From M3007 sp044350425 (GTDB lineage: Bacteria > Bacteroidota > Bacteroidia > Chitinophagales > Saprospiraceae), in the NCBI GenBank assembly GCA_044350425.1, contig JBILHS010000016.1, forward strand, positions 1-64,000: a stretch of 64,000 nt of DNA. The letters are read 5' to 3'. This document shows positions 1 to 8,648 of this stretch, piece by piece (within the stretch, counting starts at the first letter, position 1; each line of letters starts with the position of its first letter). A program made the translations under genes and the position numbers. The notes beneath the pieces are model-generated. The model did not search any database. It had not been told where the DNA came from and saw only the letters and a program-made list of their open reading frames with translations.

Positions 1-1188
1 GGGAACTATGCGGAAGGCAAGGCCATCTGGGTCATAAAAGGTGCAGATTGCACGGTGGAAGGCATGGAGTTTTCGGGCTGTAAGGTGCCGGATCACAATG
101 GGGCCGGGATCCGACAGGAGGGTAAAAACCTGACCCTGCGGAATTGCTTTTTCCACCACAACGAAATGGGGATTTTGACTTCCAATGATGGGGTGAGCGA
201 TTTTTTATTTGAGTCCTGTGAATTTTCATTCAACGGCTTTGGCGATGGATATTCCCACAACATCTACGTCGGTGCGGTCAACAGTCTGACCATGCGCTAT
301 TGCTACTCACATGATGCACATGTCGGACACCTGGTGAAAAGCAGGGCGCGGTTTAACTATCTGTATTACAATCGTTTAACGGGTGAAAACGGCGACGGGA
401 GTTATGAAGTGGATATGCCCAATGGCGGACAAGCGATCCTGATTGGAAATCTGATCGAACAGTCGCCCAATTCTCAAAATGGCGGTATGGTCACATTCGG
501 TTTGGAAAATCAGAGCCATCCGGAGCAGCAGATCATCTTATCCAACAATACGCTGGTGAACGATCGCTTTGACGGGCGTTTTGTCCAGGTTTCGAATGCT
601 ACCACCCTGGTCAAACTGGTCAACAATCTGTTTGCCGGGCCGGGAACACTTTTGCAGGGAACTACACAAAGTTTGGACACGACCCACAATATCCGTCGGA
701 CCAATCTTGCCGATGCCATGCTGATCGATCCGGCCAATTATGCCTATCGGCCCCTTGCCAATTCCCCCTGTGTAGACGCGGGCATTGACCCTGGAAGCTT
801 TAATAATGTTGCCTTGATGCCATTGATGGCTTATCAGCATCCCATGTCACATACGGCCAGGTGGTTTTCAGGCGGTGCCATAGATGTGGGGGCGTATGAG
901 TTTTTGATCCTACCGTATCGATGGGTGGAGGATGAATTTGAAGGTTCAGGACTTTCTGTTTCTCCCAACCCAGTTCCTACCGGCGGTATTTTGACCATTG
1001 AAACAAATGCCGTCCAGCGCATTGAAAGTGCTGTGTTTTTGTTTGATGCCCTGGGGCGTATGGTGCAGAAAGGTATTTGTCCATCCGGACAAAGCACCCT
1101 CAAAATGCCTCTGGATGATCTACCTGCAGGAATGTATTATCTGTGGTTGAAAGGCTTGAATCGGGCAAAAGCAATCGTGGTCTATTAG
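1..1188 (+). CDS. Secreted right-handed beta-helix protein with T9SS type A sorting domain (5' partial)
   Basis: The reading frame is open to the first base of the window, so the N-terminus with its signal peptide is missing. The visible 396 codons begin in beta-helix coils, with repeated short strands rich in N, G and V (for example NCFFHHNEMGIL, SNNTLVNDRF, LVNNLFAG), the pattern of pectate-lyase-like right-handed parallel helices. The last 80 residues or so form a typical Por-secretion C-terminal domain: SVSPNPVPTGG, then a strand with LFDALGRMV, then LPAGMYYLWLKG and a final basic/hydrophobic tail. The protein is therefore predicted to be exported by the T9SS and attached to or released from the cell surface. 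Polysaccharide binding or cleavage is possible for the fold, but no catalytic residues can be assigned. It converges with folP 27 bp downstream. Confidence 0.85.
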   Translation, partial: GNYAEGKAIWVIKGADCTVEGMEFSGCKVPDHNGAGIRQEGKNLTLRNCFFHHNEMGILTSNDGVSDFLFESCEFSFNGFGDGYSHNIYVGAVNSLTMRYCYSHDAHVGHLVKSRARFNYLYYNRLTGENGDGSYEVDMPNGGQAILIGNLIEQSPNSQNGGMVTFGLENQSHPEQQIILSNNTLVNDRFDGRFVQVSNATTLVKLVNNLFAGPGTLLQGTTQSLDTTHNIRRTNLADAMLIDPANYAYRPLANSPCVDAGIDPGSFNNVALMPLMAYQHPMSHTARWFSGGAIDVGAYEFLILPYRWVEDEFEGSGLSVSPNPVPTGGILTIETNAVQRIESAVFLFDALGRMVQKGICPSGQSTLKMPLDDLPAGMYYLWLKGLNRAKAIVVY

Positions 1189-1215
1189 CCGCTCCAGGAA
1201 ACCAGTTTCCCGTAA

Positions 1216-2055
1216 TCAAAGGGTCAATTCCCACAGCTGAATAACCTCCATAGCTTCCCGGACATCATGGGCTCGGAGGATATTGGCGCCTTGTTGCAGG
1301 GCCACCATGTGTAAGGCAGTCGTGCCATTTAAAGCATCCGAAGGTTTCACGCCAAGCGGCTTGCAGATCATGGATTTTCGGGAAATTCCGGCCAGAACGG
1401 GCAGGTCCAGTACATTTTGGAATACATGCAGGTTTTTCAACAAGGCGAAATTGTGTTCCACCGTTTTGCCAAAACCAAATCCCGGGTCTAAAACCAGGTC
1501 CTTTACCCCCATCCCACGCAGCAGCTCCAACTTTTGTATGAAGAAGTCCAGGACTTCGGTCACCACATCTTCGTAATGGGGGCTTTTTTGCATATCCCCC
1601 GGATTCCCTTGCATGTGCATTAAAACGTAAGGAGCGCCGGTCCCGGCCACCGCATTCAATATGTCCGGGTCAAGCCTGCCCGCTGAAATATCATTGACGA
1701 TACCAGCGCCAGATGCCAGGGCCGATCGGGCAACAGAACCCCTCCAGGTATCCACCGAAAGCAATGCTTCCGGGAAGCTTTGATGTAATAATTCTATGAT
1801 TGGGATCACCCGCTGCATCTCTTCAGATTCGCTCACTTCCGCAGCGCCGGGACGCGTGGATGCGCCACCTATATCCAAGATGGAAGCACCTTCTTGCAGC
1901 ATTTTCTCCGCCTGCTTTAAAACGGCGGAAATGTCAGCTAGCTTGCCGCCATCAAAAAATGAATCCGGCGTGACATTCAGGATGCCCATCACCACCGGAC
2001 GAGAGAGGTTGAGTAATTGACCCTTGCTGTTAAGGGAACTTTGGACCCTGGACAT
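1216..2055 (-). CDS. folP: Dihydropteroate synthase
   Basis: This 279-residue protein matches dihydropteroate synthase, which condenses p-aminobenzoate with the pterin pyrophosphate to give dihydropteroate in cytoplasmic folate synthesis. The family landmarks appear in order: GILNVTPDSFFDGG near residue 24 (pterin-binding first loop), DIGGASTRPGA, LLSVDTWRG, GIVNDISAG, YVLMHMQGNP, LVLDPGFGFGKT and LAGISRKS. Length and order are normal for the family and nothing is missing. It lies on the minus strand after a 94-residue gene (gap 52 bp) and a peptidase/ABC exporter, which may be co-transcribed, though no functional link is evident. Sulfonamides target this enzyme; no resistance-type insertion is obvious by eye. 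Confidence 0.96.
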   Translation of the reverse strand: MSRVQSSLNSKGQLLNLSRPVVMGILNVTPDSFFDGGKLADISAVLKQAEKMLQEGASILDIGGASTRPGAAEVSESEEMQRVIPIIELLHQSFPEALLSVDTWRGSVARSALASGAGIVNDISAGRLDPDILNAVAGTGAPYVLMHMQGNPGDMQKSPHYEDVVTEVLDFFIQKLELLRGMGVKDLVLDPGFGFGKTVEHNFALLKNLHVFQNVLDLPVLAGISRKSMICKPLGVKPSDALNGTTALHMVALQQGANILRAHDVREAMEVIQLWELTL

Positions 2056-2107
2056 TTGACTTCAATAGTAGAATTAAATAGGATTTTTCCAGAAAGCATT
2101 CCGGATT

Positions 2108-2392
2108 TTACCGGCCTCTTTTTGGGAAAAGTTTGCGAAGCAAAGTAACCGGCGAGAAATCAGCAATGGAAAAAATGGATTCAACAAAAACCAGTTTGAG
2201 GCGACGACTTGCACTCGAAACGGCAATCAACAATGCATTTCGACCGTCTTCCTGTACCTTTTGTACCGAATCTAAGCGCCAGTCACTGGATTGTATGGCT
2301 TCATCCGGTTGGTCTCCAAGGGCGTCTGCAAGGTGATATCCTTTGGCTTCTAAGGTTTGAAGGGCTTCTGAAACGGTTTGGTTCTGTTGCAT
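2108..2392 (-). CDS. Small conserved-looking hypothetical protein (94 aa)
   Basis: A 94-residue soluble protein without signal peptide or membrane segment. The N-terminal part (VSEALQTLEAKGYHLADAL) is helical and acidic. The middle has a strand-like VQKVQEDGRNALLIAVSS followed by KLVFVES, and the tail is basic (LLRKLFPKRGR). The pattern 'T/SxxEALxxLxxxGY ... VxxVxE...LLIAVSS' recalls a small Bacteroidota family often mislabelled phosphoribosylpyrophosphate synthetase; that resemblance is from memory and is weak. It sits between the C39-type ABC exporter and folP on the same strand, in an operon-like arrangement. It has no double-glycine leader and so is not an obvious peptide substrate of the exporter. 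Function unknown. Confidence 0.6.
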   Translation of the reverse strand: MQQNQTVSEALQTLEAKGYHLADALGDQPDEAIQSSDWRLDSVQKVQEDGRNALLIAVSSASRRLKLVFVESIFSIADFSPVTLLRKLFPKRGR

Positions 2393-2497
2393 GAATGATT
2401 GTTTTCTAATTCAAAAGAACGCCGAGATTCAAAGAATAGCGGCGCGGATTCGATAAAAAGTTTTCAACATTCGTTAATCCCCACCCATTCATAGTTT

Positions 2498-4738
2498 TTA
2501 GGTGCCCAATTCCAGCTGTTCGCGCACCAATTGATAGTAGGCGCCTCTTTTTTGGGTTAATTCCTGATGTGAACCCTGCTCAATGACCTCTCCTTTTTCC
2601 AGCACAATAATATTGTCGGCATTGCGCACGGTGCTAAGCCGGTGGGCCACGATGACAACGGTTTTGCCTTTGAAAGCAGCTTCCAGATTGCGCATGATCA
2701 CCTGCTCATTATGGGCATCCAGGGCATTGGTGGCCTCATCGAAAAAGATGTATTTCGGGTCCTTATACAGGGCGCGTGCAATGAGGAGTCGTTGCTTTTG
2801 TCCCTGGCTTAACCCGGTTCCATCCTGCCCGACCCGGGTGTTGAAACCAAGGGGTAATAATTCTATAAAAGCTTGAATATTAGCTGTTTTTGCGGCCTCC
2901 AGTAAGCGCGGACGGTCAATATTCTCTTCGCCTAAGGCGATGTTTCTGGCGATGGTATCATTGAATATAAAACCATCCTGCATCACTACACCACAGTTGG
3001 CACGCCAGGCCTTGTGATGATAACCGTCCAGACCCATGTCATTCAAACGGATACTGCCTTCCTGCGGGTGGTAAAAATTGAGCAGTAGTTTGAGCAGGGT
3101 GGTTTTGCCCGATCCGGAAGTACCCACGATGGCAGTCGTTTTGCCATAGGGAAAGTGAAGGTCCAGGTGTTTGAGTACCCAGGTGTCCTGTGGGCCGCCG
3201 TAACGGAAGGAGACATTTTGCATGGACAATTCAGCTGTTTTGGGGAGTTCGCCCACCTTGGCGTCCTCGTTGGCATCCTCATCAGCCCGCTGGTGGATCT
3301 CGTTCATACGCTCCAGACTGATCTTAGCTTCCTGGGCATGCAAAATGAATTGTACCAGCGATTCCAGAGGCCCGTTCATATGGCCAATGATGTATTGTAC
3401 CGCCAGCATGGCGCCCAGGGTCATTTCATTGTTGATGACTGCCTGCGCGGCCAACACGGAGATCACGATGTTCTTTCCTTCATTGATAAAAGCTGCGCCG
3501 GCACGTTGTTGCTGATCGGTAGACAGGTATTGCACATTTACCCGGAACAGGCGAGCCTGGATCCGTTCCCAGGCCCAGCGTTTTTGGCGTTCTGCATTGT
3601 GCAGTTTGATCTCCTGCATGCCGTTCACCAGTTGGATGAGGGCGTTTTGGTTTTCAGCCATTTGCTCAAAGCGTCTATAATCCAGTGAACGCCTCCGGGC
3701 CAGAAACAACCAGACCCAGCCAAAATATCCACCAGCGCCCAGTGCAAATACCAAGAAGATCAATTGGTTATAAAACAGCAGCACCCCTCCAAAGACCAGC
3801 AGGTTGACCAGAGAAAATATAGTGATCAGAGAGGAGGAGGTCAAAAAGCGCTCGACCCGTTCGTTGTCATAGATCCGCTGAAGCAGGTCGCCCGTCATCT
3901 TTGAATCAAAGTAAGACATGGGCAGACGCATCAGTTTCAGCAGAAAATCGGATACCAGATTGATGTTGATCCGGGTGCCTATGTGCAACAAGATCCAGCC
4001 CCGGATGAATTCCACGGCGACCTGACTGGCAAACAACACCCCCTGGGCCGCTAGAATAAGATAAACAAAGTTGAGTTCATGGAGCTGCACGCCTTTATCT
4101 ACCAAAGCCTGCATCAAAAACGGGAAAACCAGCTGGATCAGACTTCCGAGCAAAAGTCCGATGCCCAGTTGCCAGATCAGCTTTTTATGCTGGCCGAGAT
4201 ATGGCCACAAAAATTTAAATCCCGAACGATTGGTTTTTTCCCCTTCCCGGTCAAAAAACTCCGGCGTGCTTTCCAGCAAAAGCAAAATTCCCTGTGGATC
4301 GGTATTCACTACATCACTGATCCAGCCGTTCAAGAAGTCCTGCTCTTTCATTTTGATCTTCCCGGAGGCCGGGTCGGCCACATAGACCTGTCCGCCGGAA
4401 ATCTTGTACACCACCACAAAGTGCTCCTGTTTCCAATGTGCCACACAGGGCAGTGGAAGGTCTTTGGATAGGCGGTCGAAGCCGGTCTTTACCCCCAGGG
4501 TACGAAAACCGATCTTTTCTGCCGCTTCAGCAATGCCCGCCAGGGAGGCACTTACCTTGTCCGTATGGGCCAGTTGGCGCAAAAAATCGATCGAATAGAA
4601 CCTGCCGTAATGCCGTGCGATCATACGCAGACACGCAGCACCGCAGTCTGAAGAATCAAATTGTTTGTCGAAAGGGAAGTTGTCCACGTTGCGTATTGGG
4701 TGGGGATTGGATGCAAAAATAGGCGAATGGTTCGGCAA
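2498..4738 (-). CDS. Peptidase-C39-containing ABC transporter (bacteriocin/peptide-exporter type)
   Basis: A 746-residue fusion of three parts. First is an N-terminal C39 cysteine peptidase with catalytic Cys in DSSDCGAACLRM near residue 32, His in HWKQEHFVVVY near 105, and Asp in VADPASG. Second is a six-helix ABC transmembrane domain at about residues 165-450. Third is a nucleotide-binding domain with Walker A GTSGSGKTT, signature LSQGQKQRL, Walker B YIFFDEATNALD and H-loop VIVAHRLST. Family members cleave double-glycine leaders and export the peptide across the inner membrane. Unusually, no HlyD-type adaptor and no recognisable leader peptide gene is adjacent. The start at 4738 leaves about 22 residues before the peptidase; an internal GTG nearer to the FPFDKQ strand is possible. 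The divergently oriented tyrS starts 135 bp away. Confidence 0.93.
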   Translation of the reverse strand: MPNHSPIFASNPHPIRNVDNFPFDKQFDSSDCGAACLRMIARHYGRFYSIDFLRQLAHTDKVSASLAGIAEAAEKIGFRTLGVKTGFDRLSKDLPLPCVAHWKQEHFVVVYKISGGQVYVADPASGKIKMKEQDFLNGWISDVVNTDPQGILLLLESTPEFFDREGEKTNRSGFKFLWPYLGQHKKLIWQLGIGLLLGSLIQLVFPFLMQALVDKGVQLHELNFVYLILAAQGVLFASQVAVEFIRGWILLHIGTRININLVSDFLLKLMRLPMSYFDSKMTGDLLQRIYDNERVERFLTSSSLITIFSLVNLLVFGGVLLFYNQLIFLVFALGAGGYFGWVWLFLARRRSLDYRRFEQMAENQNALIQLVNGMQEIKLHNAERQKRWAWERIQARLFRVNVQYLSTDQQQRAGAAFINEGKNIVISVLAAQAVINNEMTLGAMLAVQYIIGHMNGPLESLVQFILHAQEAKISLERMNEIHQRADEDANEDAKVGELPKTAELSMQNVSFRYGGPQDTWVLKHLDLHFPYGKTTAIVGTSGSGKTTLLKLLLNFYHPQEGSIRLNDMGLDGYHHKAWRANCGVVMQDGFIFNDTIARNIALGEENIDRPRLLEAAKTANIQAFIELLPLGFNTRVGQDGTGLSQGQKQRLLIARALYKDPKYIFFDEATNALDAHNEQVIMRNLEAAFKGKTVVIVAHRLSTVRNADNIIVLEKGEVIEQGSHQELTQKRGAYYQLVREQLELGT

Positions 4739-4828
4739 GAAAAATCATTGTAGGTTTTTGAGCGGAATAAATTTTGAAACTTTCTCGAAGTTTGGCGTGT
4801 AATGGGAAAGTCTTTGCGCAGCAAATCA

Positions 4829-4836
4829 TAATTTTG
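4829..4836 (+). promoter_or_regulatory. Putative Bacteroidota -7 box upstream of tyrS
   Basis: TAATTTTG is an exact match to the Bacteroidota primary-sigma -7 consensus TAnnTTTG. It lies 37 bp before the tyrS ATG, so transcription would start about 30 bp upstream of the gene. No TTTG lies at the usual -33 distance, which lowers confidence. Confidence 0.4.
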
Positions 4837-4873
4837 CGGCCCGACCCAAATCTGTTCCAATCCAAAATAATAT

Positions 4874-6163
4874 ATGGCAGCCAATTCCAACTTTCTCGAA
4901 GAACTCCGCTGGCGCGGCCTCATCCACGACTTCACGCCCGGCGTGGAAGAACATTTTAACCAGGGAATCGTGCGTGCCTATATCGGTTTTGACCCAACCG
5001 CACCTTCCCTGACGATCGGCAATTATGTCCAGATCATGCTGCTAACTTTTCTGCAACGCGCAGGGCACCAGCCTGTGGTGTTAATGGGTGGAGCCACCGG
5101 TAGGATTGGTGACCCCAGTGGTAAGGACAAAGAACGCGACCTCAAAAGCGTTGATGAGCTGGATACGAATATGGCACATCAGGCAGAGCAGGCCAGGCGG
5201 ATGCTGGATTTTGATCCCGAAACACCCAACTACGCCGTGTTGGTCAATAACTACGATTTTTACAGGGACATGAATGTGCTTGATTTCCTGAGGGATGTAG
5301 GTAAGTACCTGACTGTCAATTACATGATGTCAAAGGAAAGCGTCCGCAGGCGGATCGAAGGGGAAACTGGTATTTCGTTTACGGAGTTTAGTTACCAGTT
5401 GTTGCAGGGCTATGATTTTGTCTTATTGCACCGCAACCATGGCATCACAGTACAAATGGGTGGCTCAGACCAATTTGGCAACATTACAGCAGGCGTAGAG
5501 TTGGCCCGCAAGATCGATGAGTCCAAAGTGTTTGCAGTGACGACCCCTTTGCTGACCAAGGCGGATGGCACCAAATTTGGCAAGAGCGAATCCGGCAATA
5601 TCTGGCTGGATCCGGAATTGACCACGCCTTACAAGTTTTACCAGTTTTGGCTCAATGCAGACGACCGGGACCTGCCTAAGTTTTTGCGTTATTTCTCTTT
5701 AAAAAATAAAGAAGAAATCGAAAATATTGAAGCCAGGCAATCAGCACAAGAGATCAAGCGGGTGTTCGCTGAAGAACTGACTGTCCGCATCCATGGACAA
5801 GCGGTGTACGAGTCTGTTTTGGCAGTTTCCAAACTCCTTTTTGATCCTAAAGCGGATACTGAGACACTTCGCAGCCTGGGTGCTGCAACCCTTGCAGAAG
5901 TCGCAGATGAGATCCCGGCCCCGAAAATGGCCCGGTCGGCCCTTCAAAATGGTTTGAACATCCTGGATTTTCTTTCTGAAGCGACTGGAATTCTGGAAAG
6001 TCGCAGCGAAGCAAAAAGAGCCATTCAGGCCAATACCATTTCAGTGAATAAGCAAAAGATCGCAGACCTGGGTGTGGTGATCACCCCGGCTGACCTGCTG
6101 CATGGCAAGTTCCTGATGGTGGAGAATGGCAAAAAGAATAAGTATCTGGTGGTGGTGGAGTAG
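4874..6163 (+). CDS. tyrS: Tyrosyl-tRNA synthetase
   Basis: A 429-residue class I aminoacyl-tRNA synthetase that charges tRNA-Tyr in the cytoplasm. The Rossmann core begins with AYIGFDPTAPSL and continues with GGATGRIGDPSGK, SYQLLQGYDF (tyrosine-binding loop) and QMGGSDQFGN. The KMSKS-type loop is KFGKS at residues 234-238. A C-terminal S4-like RNA-binding segment follows (EAKRAIQANTISVNKQKI). Length and order are normal for bacterial TyrRS. The HIGH-type signature reads TIGN (residues 47-50), so both usual histidines are replaced. Asn at the last position is common in this phylum, but Thr at the first is less usual. The gene is alone on the plus strand and converges with a chitinase-like gene 18 bp downstream. 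Confidence 0.97.
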   Translation: MAANSNFLEELRWRGLIHDFTPGVEEHFNQGIVRAYIGFDPTAPSLTIGNYVQIMLLTFLQRAGHQPVVLMGGATGRIGDPSGKDKERDLKSVDELDTNMAHQAEQARRMLDFDPETPNYAVLVNNYDFYRDMNVLDFLRDVGKYLTVNYMMSKESVRRRIEGETGISFTEFSYQLLQGYDFVLLHRNHGITVQMGGSDQFGNITAGVELARKIDESKVFAVTTPLLTKADGTKFGKSESGNIWLDPELTTPYKFYQFWLNADDRDLPKFLRYFSLKNKEEIENIEARQSAQEIKRVFAEELTVRIHGQAVYESVLAVSKLLFDPKADTETLRSLGAATLAEVADEIPAPKMARSALQNGLNILDFLSEATGILESRSEAKRAIQANTISVNKQKIADLGVVITPADLLHGKFLMVENGKKNKYLVVVE

Positions 6164-6181
6164 GGTAGAGGCGAGCTCAGA

Positions 6182-7384
6182 TCAATTCGTTTTTACAAAT
6201 CTTCCAGTTTGAACCCCGGATCCTGAGATGGCCAAAACCGTATACAGGCCAGCCGGATAATCCTGCACACTTATTTCCTGCAACGCATGGCCGTTGAAGG
6301 TCTTTTCCTGTATGATTTTGCCCTGTAGATCTGTGATGATCAGGCGATAATCTTCCGTATCTTCCCGTGGAATGTAAATCCGATCATGCACCGGATTGGG
6401 GAAAATAGCGACTTGGTTCTGAACCAATGCTGAAGTGCTGAGTGTAGCATTGTCTACTACTTCATCAATGGCCCGGAGCAAGGAATACTGAATATTCGCG
6501 CGAAAGGCATCCTGTCCGATTTCCCAGATCATGATGCCGGCAACCTGATCGATGGCAAGTTCTGTTTTTGCCTGGATGGTTGAGATGCCATTCCACCATT
6601 TTTGGTCTGTGTTGTCCAGGAAAGCATTAGCTGGGTCTTGATTCACAATGCCGCGATAATTAAAGGAAGCTACTGGGTCCACGCCAAAATCGTATCCATA
6701 AAAAGGAACTCCAAGCGTTAGTTTTTGTCCCGAAACACCTTGGCTTTGCCAATAATCGATGCAATCTACCGCCCAGTCGTAGGGCGAATGTTGTCCGGGA
6801 TTGCTTGGGTCCCAGGGGCCTCGAAGGTCGTAGATCATCATATTGATCCAGTCAAAGGAGGCCAAAGCCGCACTCGTGATTTGGGGATATCGATAATTTC
6901 CCGGCAATGCAGCCGTGAGTGGAATGCCCAGCGGCGAAAGCGCAGCCTTCAGTTCCATGATAAACGGACTGTACCAGGTTTCCACATATTGCCATTCCAG
7001 GTCAATATCGACCCCGTCTATGTTATTGGTTTGTACATACTGTACGATCTTTTGAATGAACCCGGGGCGATTGGCAGGCAGGGTTAATTTATTCCAGTTG
7101 GCTTCATGGGCGGGGGTGAGGTAGCCGCCAGCCAGGGAAATAAATACTTTGCACCCTTTTTGGTGAGCCTTGTCGACCGCGGGTGCAATATTGACACCTT
7201 CAACCGAGAAATTTCCAAGGGTATCCGGATTGGCAAAGGCGATGTTGACATGGCTGAGTCGCTCGAACTCAATATCATTAAGCCAGCTAAATCTGTAATA
7301 AGGCAGATAGCCGATCACCTTAATAGATTGTGAAAAAGCAGTTTGTAGTGTAAAAAGCAGTAGAAAGGAAAGGAAGTTGCGCAT
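6182..7384 (-). CDS. GH18 chitinase-like secreted glycosidase with T9SS sorting domain
   Basis: A 400-residue protein with signal peptide MRNFLSFLLLFTLQTAFSQ, cleaved near residue 19. The glycoside hydrolase family 18 barrel starts with KVIGYLPYYRFSW. It carries the SxGG-type strand FISLAGGYL and the catalytic motif DGVDIDLEW at residues 123-131 (DxxDxDxE, acid/base Glu130), then MMIYDLRGPWD and LGVPFYGYDF. A late tryptophan-containing strand, IMIWEIGQD, closes the barrel as in chitinases. Residues from about 327 form a T9SS type A domain (IFPNPVHDRIYI ... LQGKIIQEK ... YPAGLYTVLA). It is predicted to be surface-exposed or secreted and to cleave chitin-like or peptidoglycan-derived GlcNAc polymers. 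All catalytic residues are present; substrate specificity is not deducible. Confidence 0.92.
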   Translation of the reverse strand: MRNFLSFLLLFTLQTAFSQSIKVIGYLPYYRFSWLNDIEFERLSHVNIAFANPDTLGNFSVEGVNIAPAVDKAHQKGCKVFISLAGGYLTPAHEANWNKLTLPANRPGFIQKIVQYVQTNNIDGVDIDLEWQYVETWYSPFIMELKAALSPLGIPLTAALPGNYRYPQITSAALASFDWINMMIYDLRGPWDPSNPGQHSPYDWAVDCIDYWQSQGVSGQKLTLGVPFYGYDFGVDPVASFNYRGIVNQDPANAFLDNTDQKWWNGISTIQAKTELAIDQVAGIMIWEIGQDAFRANIQYSLLRAIDEVVDNATLSTSALVQNQVAIFPNPVHDRIYIPREDTEDYRLIITDLQGKIIQEKTFNGHALQEISVQDYPAGLYTVLAISGSGVQTGRFVKTN

Positions 7385-7559
7385 CGGTTAACGGTTCAGA
7401 ATAAGGATAAAAAACATGGGCAAATGTACGGCACCATTTAAACCTGATTCAGTTCATTTTTTAACTGAAAATTTTCGGAAATTTGCACAACCAGACTACT
7501 GGACATTTTGACAATGGACATTGGACCTGCACTCTAAAATGTAAAAATCAACTATAATT

Positions 7560-8510
7560 ATGACAGCCAAAGGCATTCCAACCGTAGATCTTGCTCAATT
7601 CACCCAAGGCGATGCGAATCAACGCGAAGCTTTTGTGCGCCAATTGGGGGTCGCTTTTCACGAGGTGGGATTTGTTGCCGTGGTAAATCACGGCATTCCA
7701 AAATCCTTGGTAGATGATTTTTATGCTGCGTCAAAGGCCTTTTTTGCCTTGCCGGAAGCCACCAAACGAAAGTATGAAGTTGTGGGACTTGCCGGCCAAC
7801 GTGGCTATACTTCTTTCGGAAAAGAACATGCCAAACAATCTCAGGTTGCCGACCTAAAGGAGTTTTTTCAGATCGGTCAGGAAGTACCTTCTGATCATCC
7901 ATTGAAAATCCAATACCCTGACAATGTGCAGGTTGCAGAAGTTCCTGAAATGCCAAAGTTGGGAAGTGCCTTATACCGGGCATTTGAAAAGGCCGGCGGA
8001 GAATTGCTCGAAGCCATTGCCATACACTTGAATTTGCCAACGGATTATTTTCAAAGCAAGATCACTGCAGGCAACTCCATCCTGCGCAGCATTCACTATC
8101 CGCCTATTACAACGGAACCTGCCAGCGCCATTCGTGCCGAACAGCACGAAGACATCAACCTCATCACCTTATTGGTAGGCGCCAGTGCCGGCGGATTGCA
8201 ACTGCTGACTGCCGAAAATAAATGGGCCGCCGTCATGCCCGAGGCAGACGAAATTGTGATCAACGTAGGCGATATGCTCCAGCGTCTCACCAACAACTAT
8301 CTAAAAAGTACCACCCACCGTGTCGTAAACCCACCCCGGGAAGAATGGCATCTGCCAAGACTCAGCATTCCGTTCTTTCTGCATCCCGTCAGTACTATGG
8401 ATTTGAGCTGCTTAGCATCCTGTGTTACAGCAAACAACCCATTACATTACGAGCCCATCACCGCAGGAGAATACCTCGACGAACGACTTCGGGAAATTGG
8501 GCTTAAGTGA
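7560..8510 (+). CDS. 2-oxoglutarate/Fe(II)-dependent oxygenase, isopenicillin-N-synthase-like family
   Basis: A 316-residue cytoplasmic enzyme. The N-terminal non-haem dioxygenase segment is typical (IPTVDLAQF ... AFHEVGFVAVVNHGIP ... AASKAFFALPEATKRKY), followed by RGYTSFGKEHAK and KEFFQIGQE. The C-terminal jelly roll has the iron facial triad His196-x-Asp198 (EQHEDINLITLL) and His253 (STTHRVVNP). The 2-oxoglutarate-binding Arg-x-Ser falls in PRLSIPFF. All required residues are present, so it should hydroxylate or desaturate a small molecule. Bacterial relatives of this type are annotated only broadly (IPNS or gibberellin-oxidase-like). It is monocistronic and convergent with the FAD oxidoreductase. 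A short inverted/tandem repeat array follows the stop codon directly. Confidence 0.9.
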   Translation: MTAKGIPTVDLAQFTQGDANQREAFVRQLGVAFHEVGFVAVVNHGIPKSLVDDFYAASKAFFALPEATKRKYEVVGLAGQRGYTSFGKEHAKQSQVADLKEFFQIGQEVPSDHPLKIQYPDNVQVAEVPEMPKLGSALYRAFEKAGGELLEAIAIHLNLPTDYFQSKITAGNSILRSIHYPPITTEPASAIRAEQHEDINLITLLVGASAGGLQLLTAENKWAAVMPEADEIVINVGDMLQRLTNNYLKSTTHRVVNPPREEWHLPRLSIPFFLHPVSTMDLSCLASCVTANNPLHYEPITAGEYLDERLREIGLK

Positions 8511-8648
8511 TGTATGATGTATAATATGGTTCGCTCAGGGATGCATTGATTTTTATTTCAGCATCTGCCTATGGATTGAAAAACCATACATCATAGTTCA
8601 TACATCATAGTTCATACATCATACATCATAGTTCATACATCATACATA
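8507..8648. repeat. Low-complexity direct/inverted repeat array between convergent genes
   Basis: About 5 units of the words catacat, catagtt and tacatca are stacked from 8583 to 8648. The complementary words (tgatgtatgatgta ... tatggtt) occur at 8508-8531, so the two ends can pair into an imperfect hairpin around a roughly 50-bp loop. The array overlaps the last codons of the minus-strand FAD oxidoreductase, encoding its final residues and stop. It could be a bidirectional terminator structure or a slippage-prone repeat. Confidence 0.7.

Noticed and set aside
1196..1209. Short palindrome ggaaac-ca-gtttcc between the convergent first gene and folP
   Set aside because: Only a 6-bp stem with no T tract; too weak to call a terminator.
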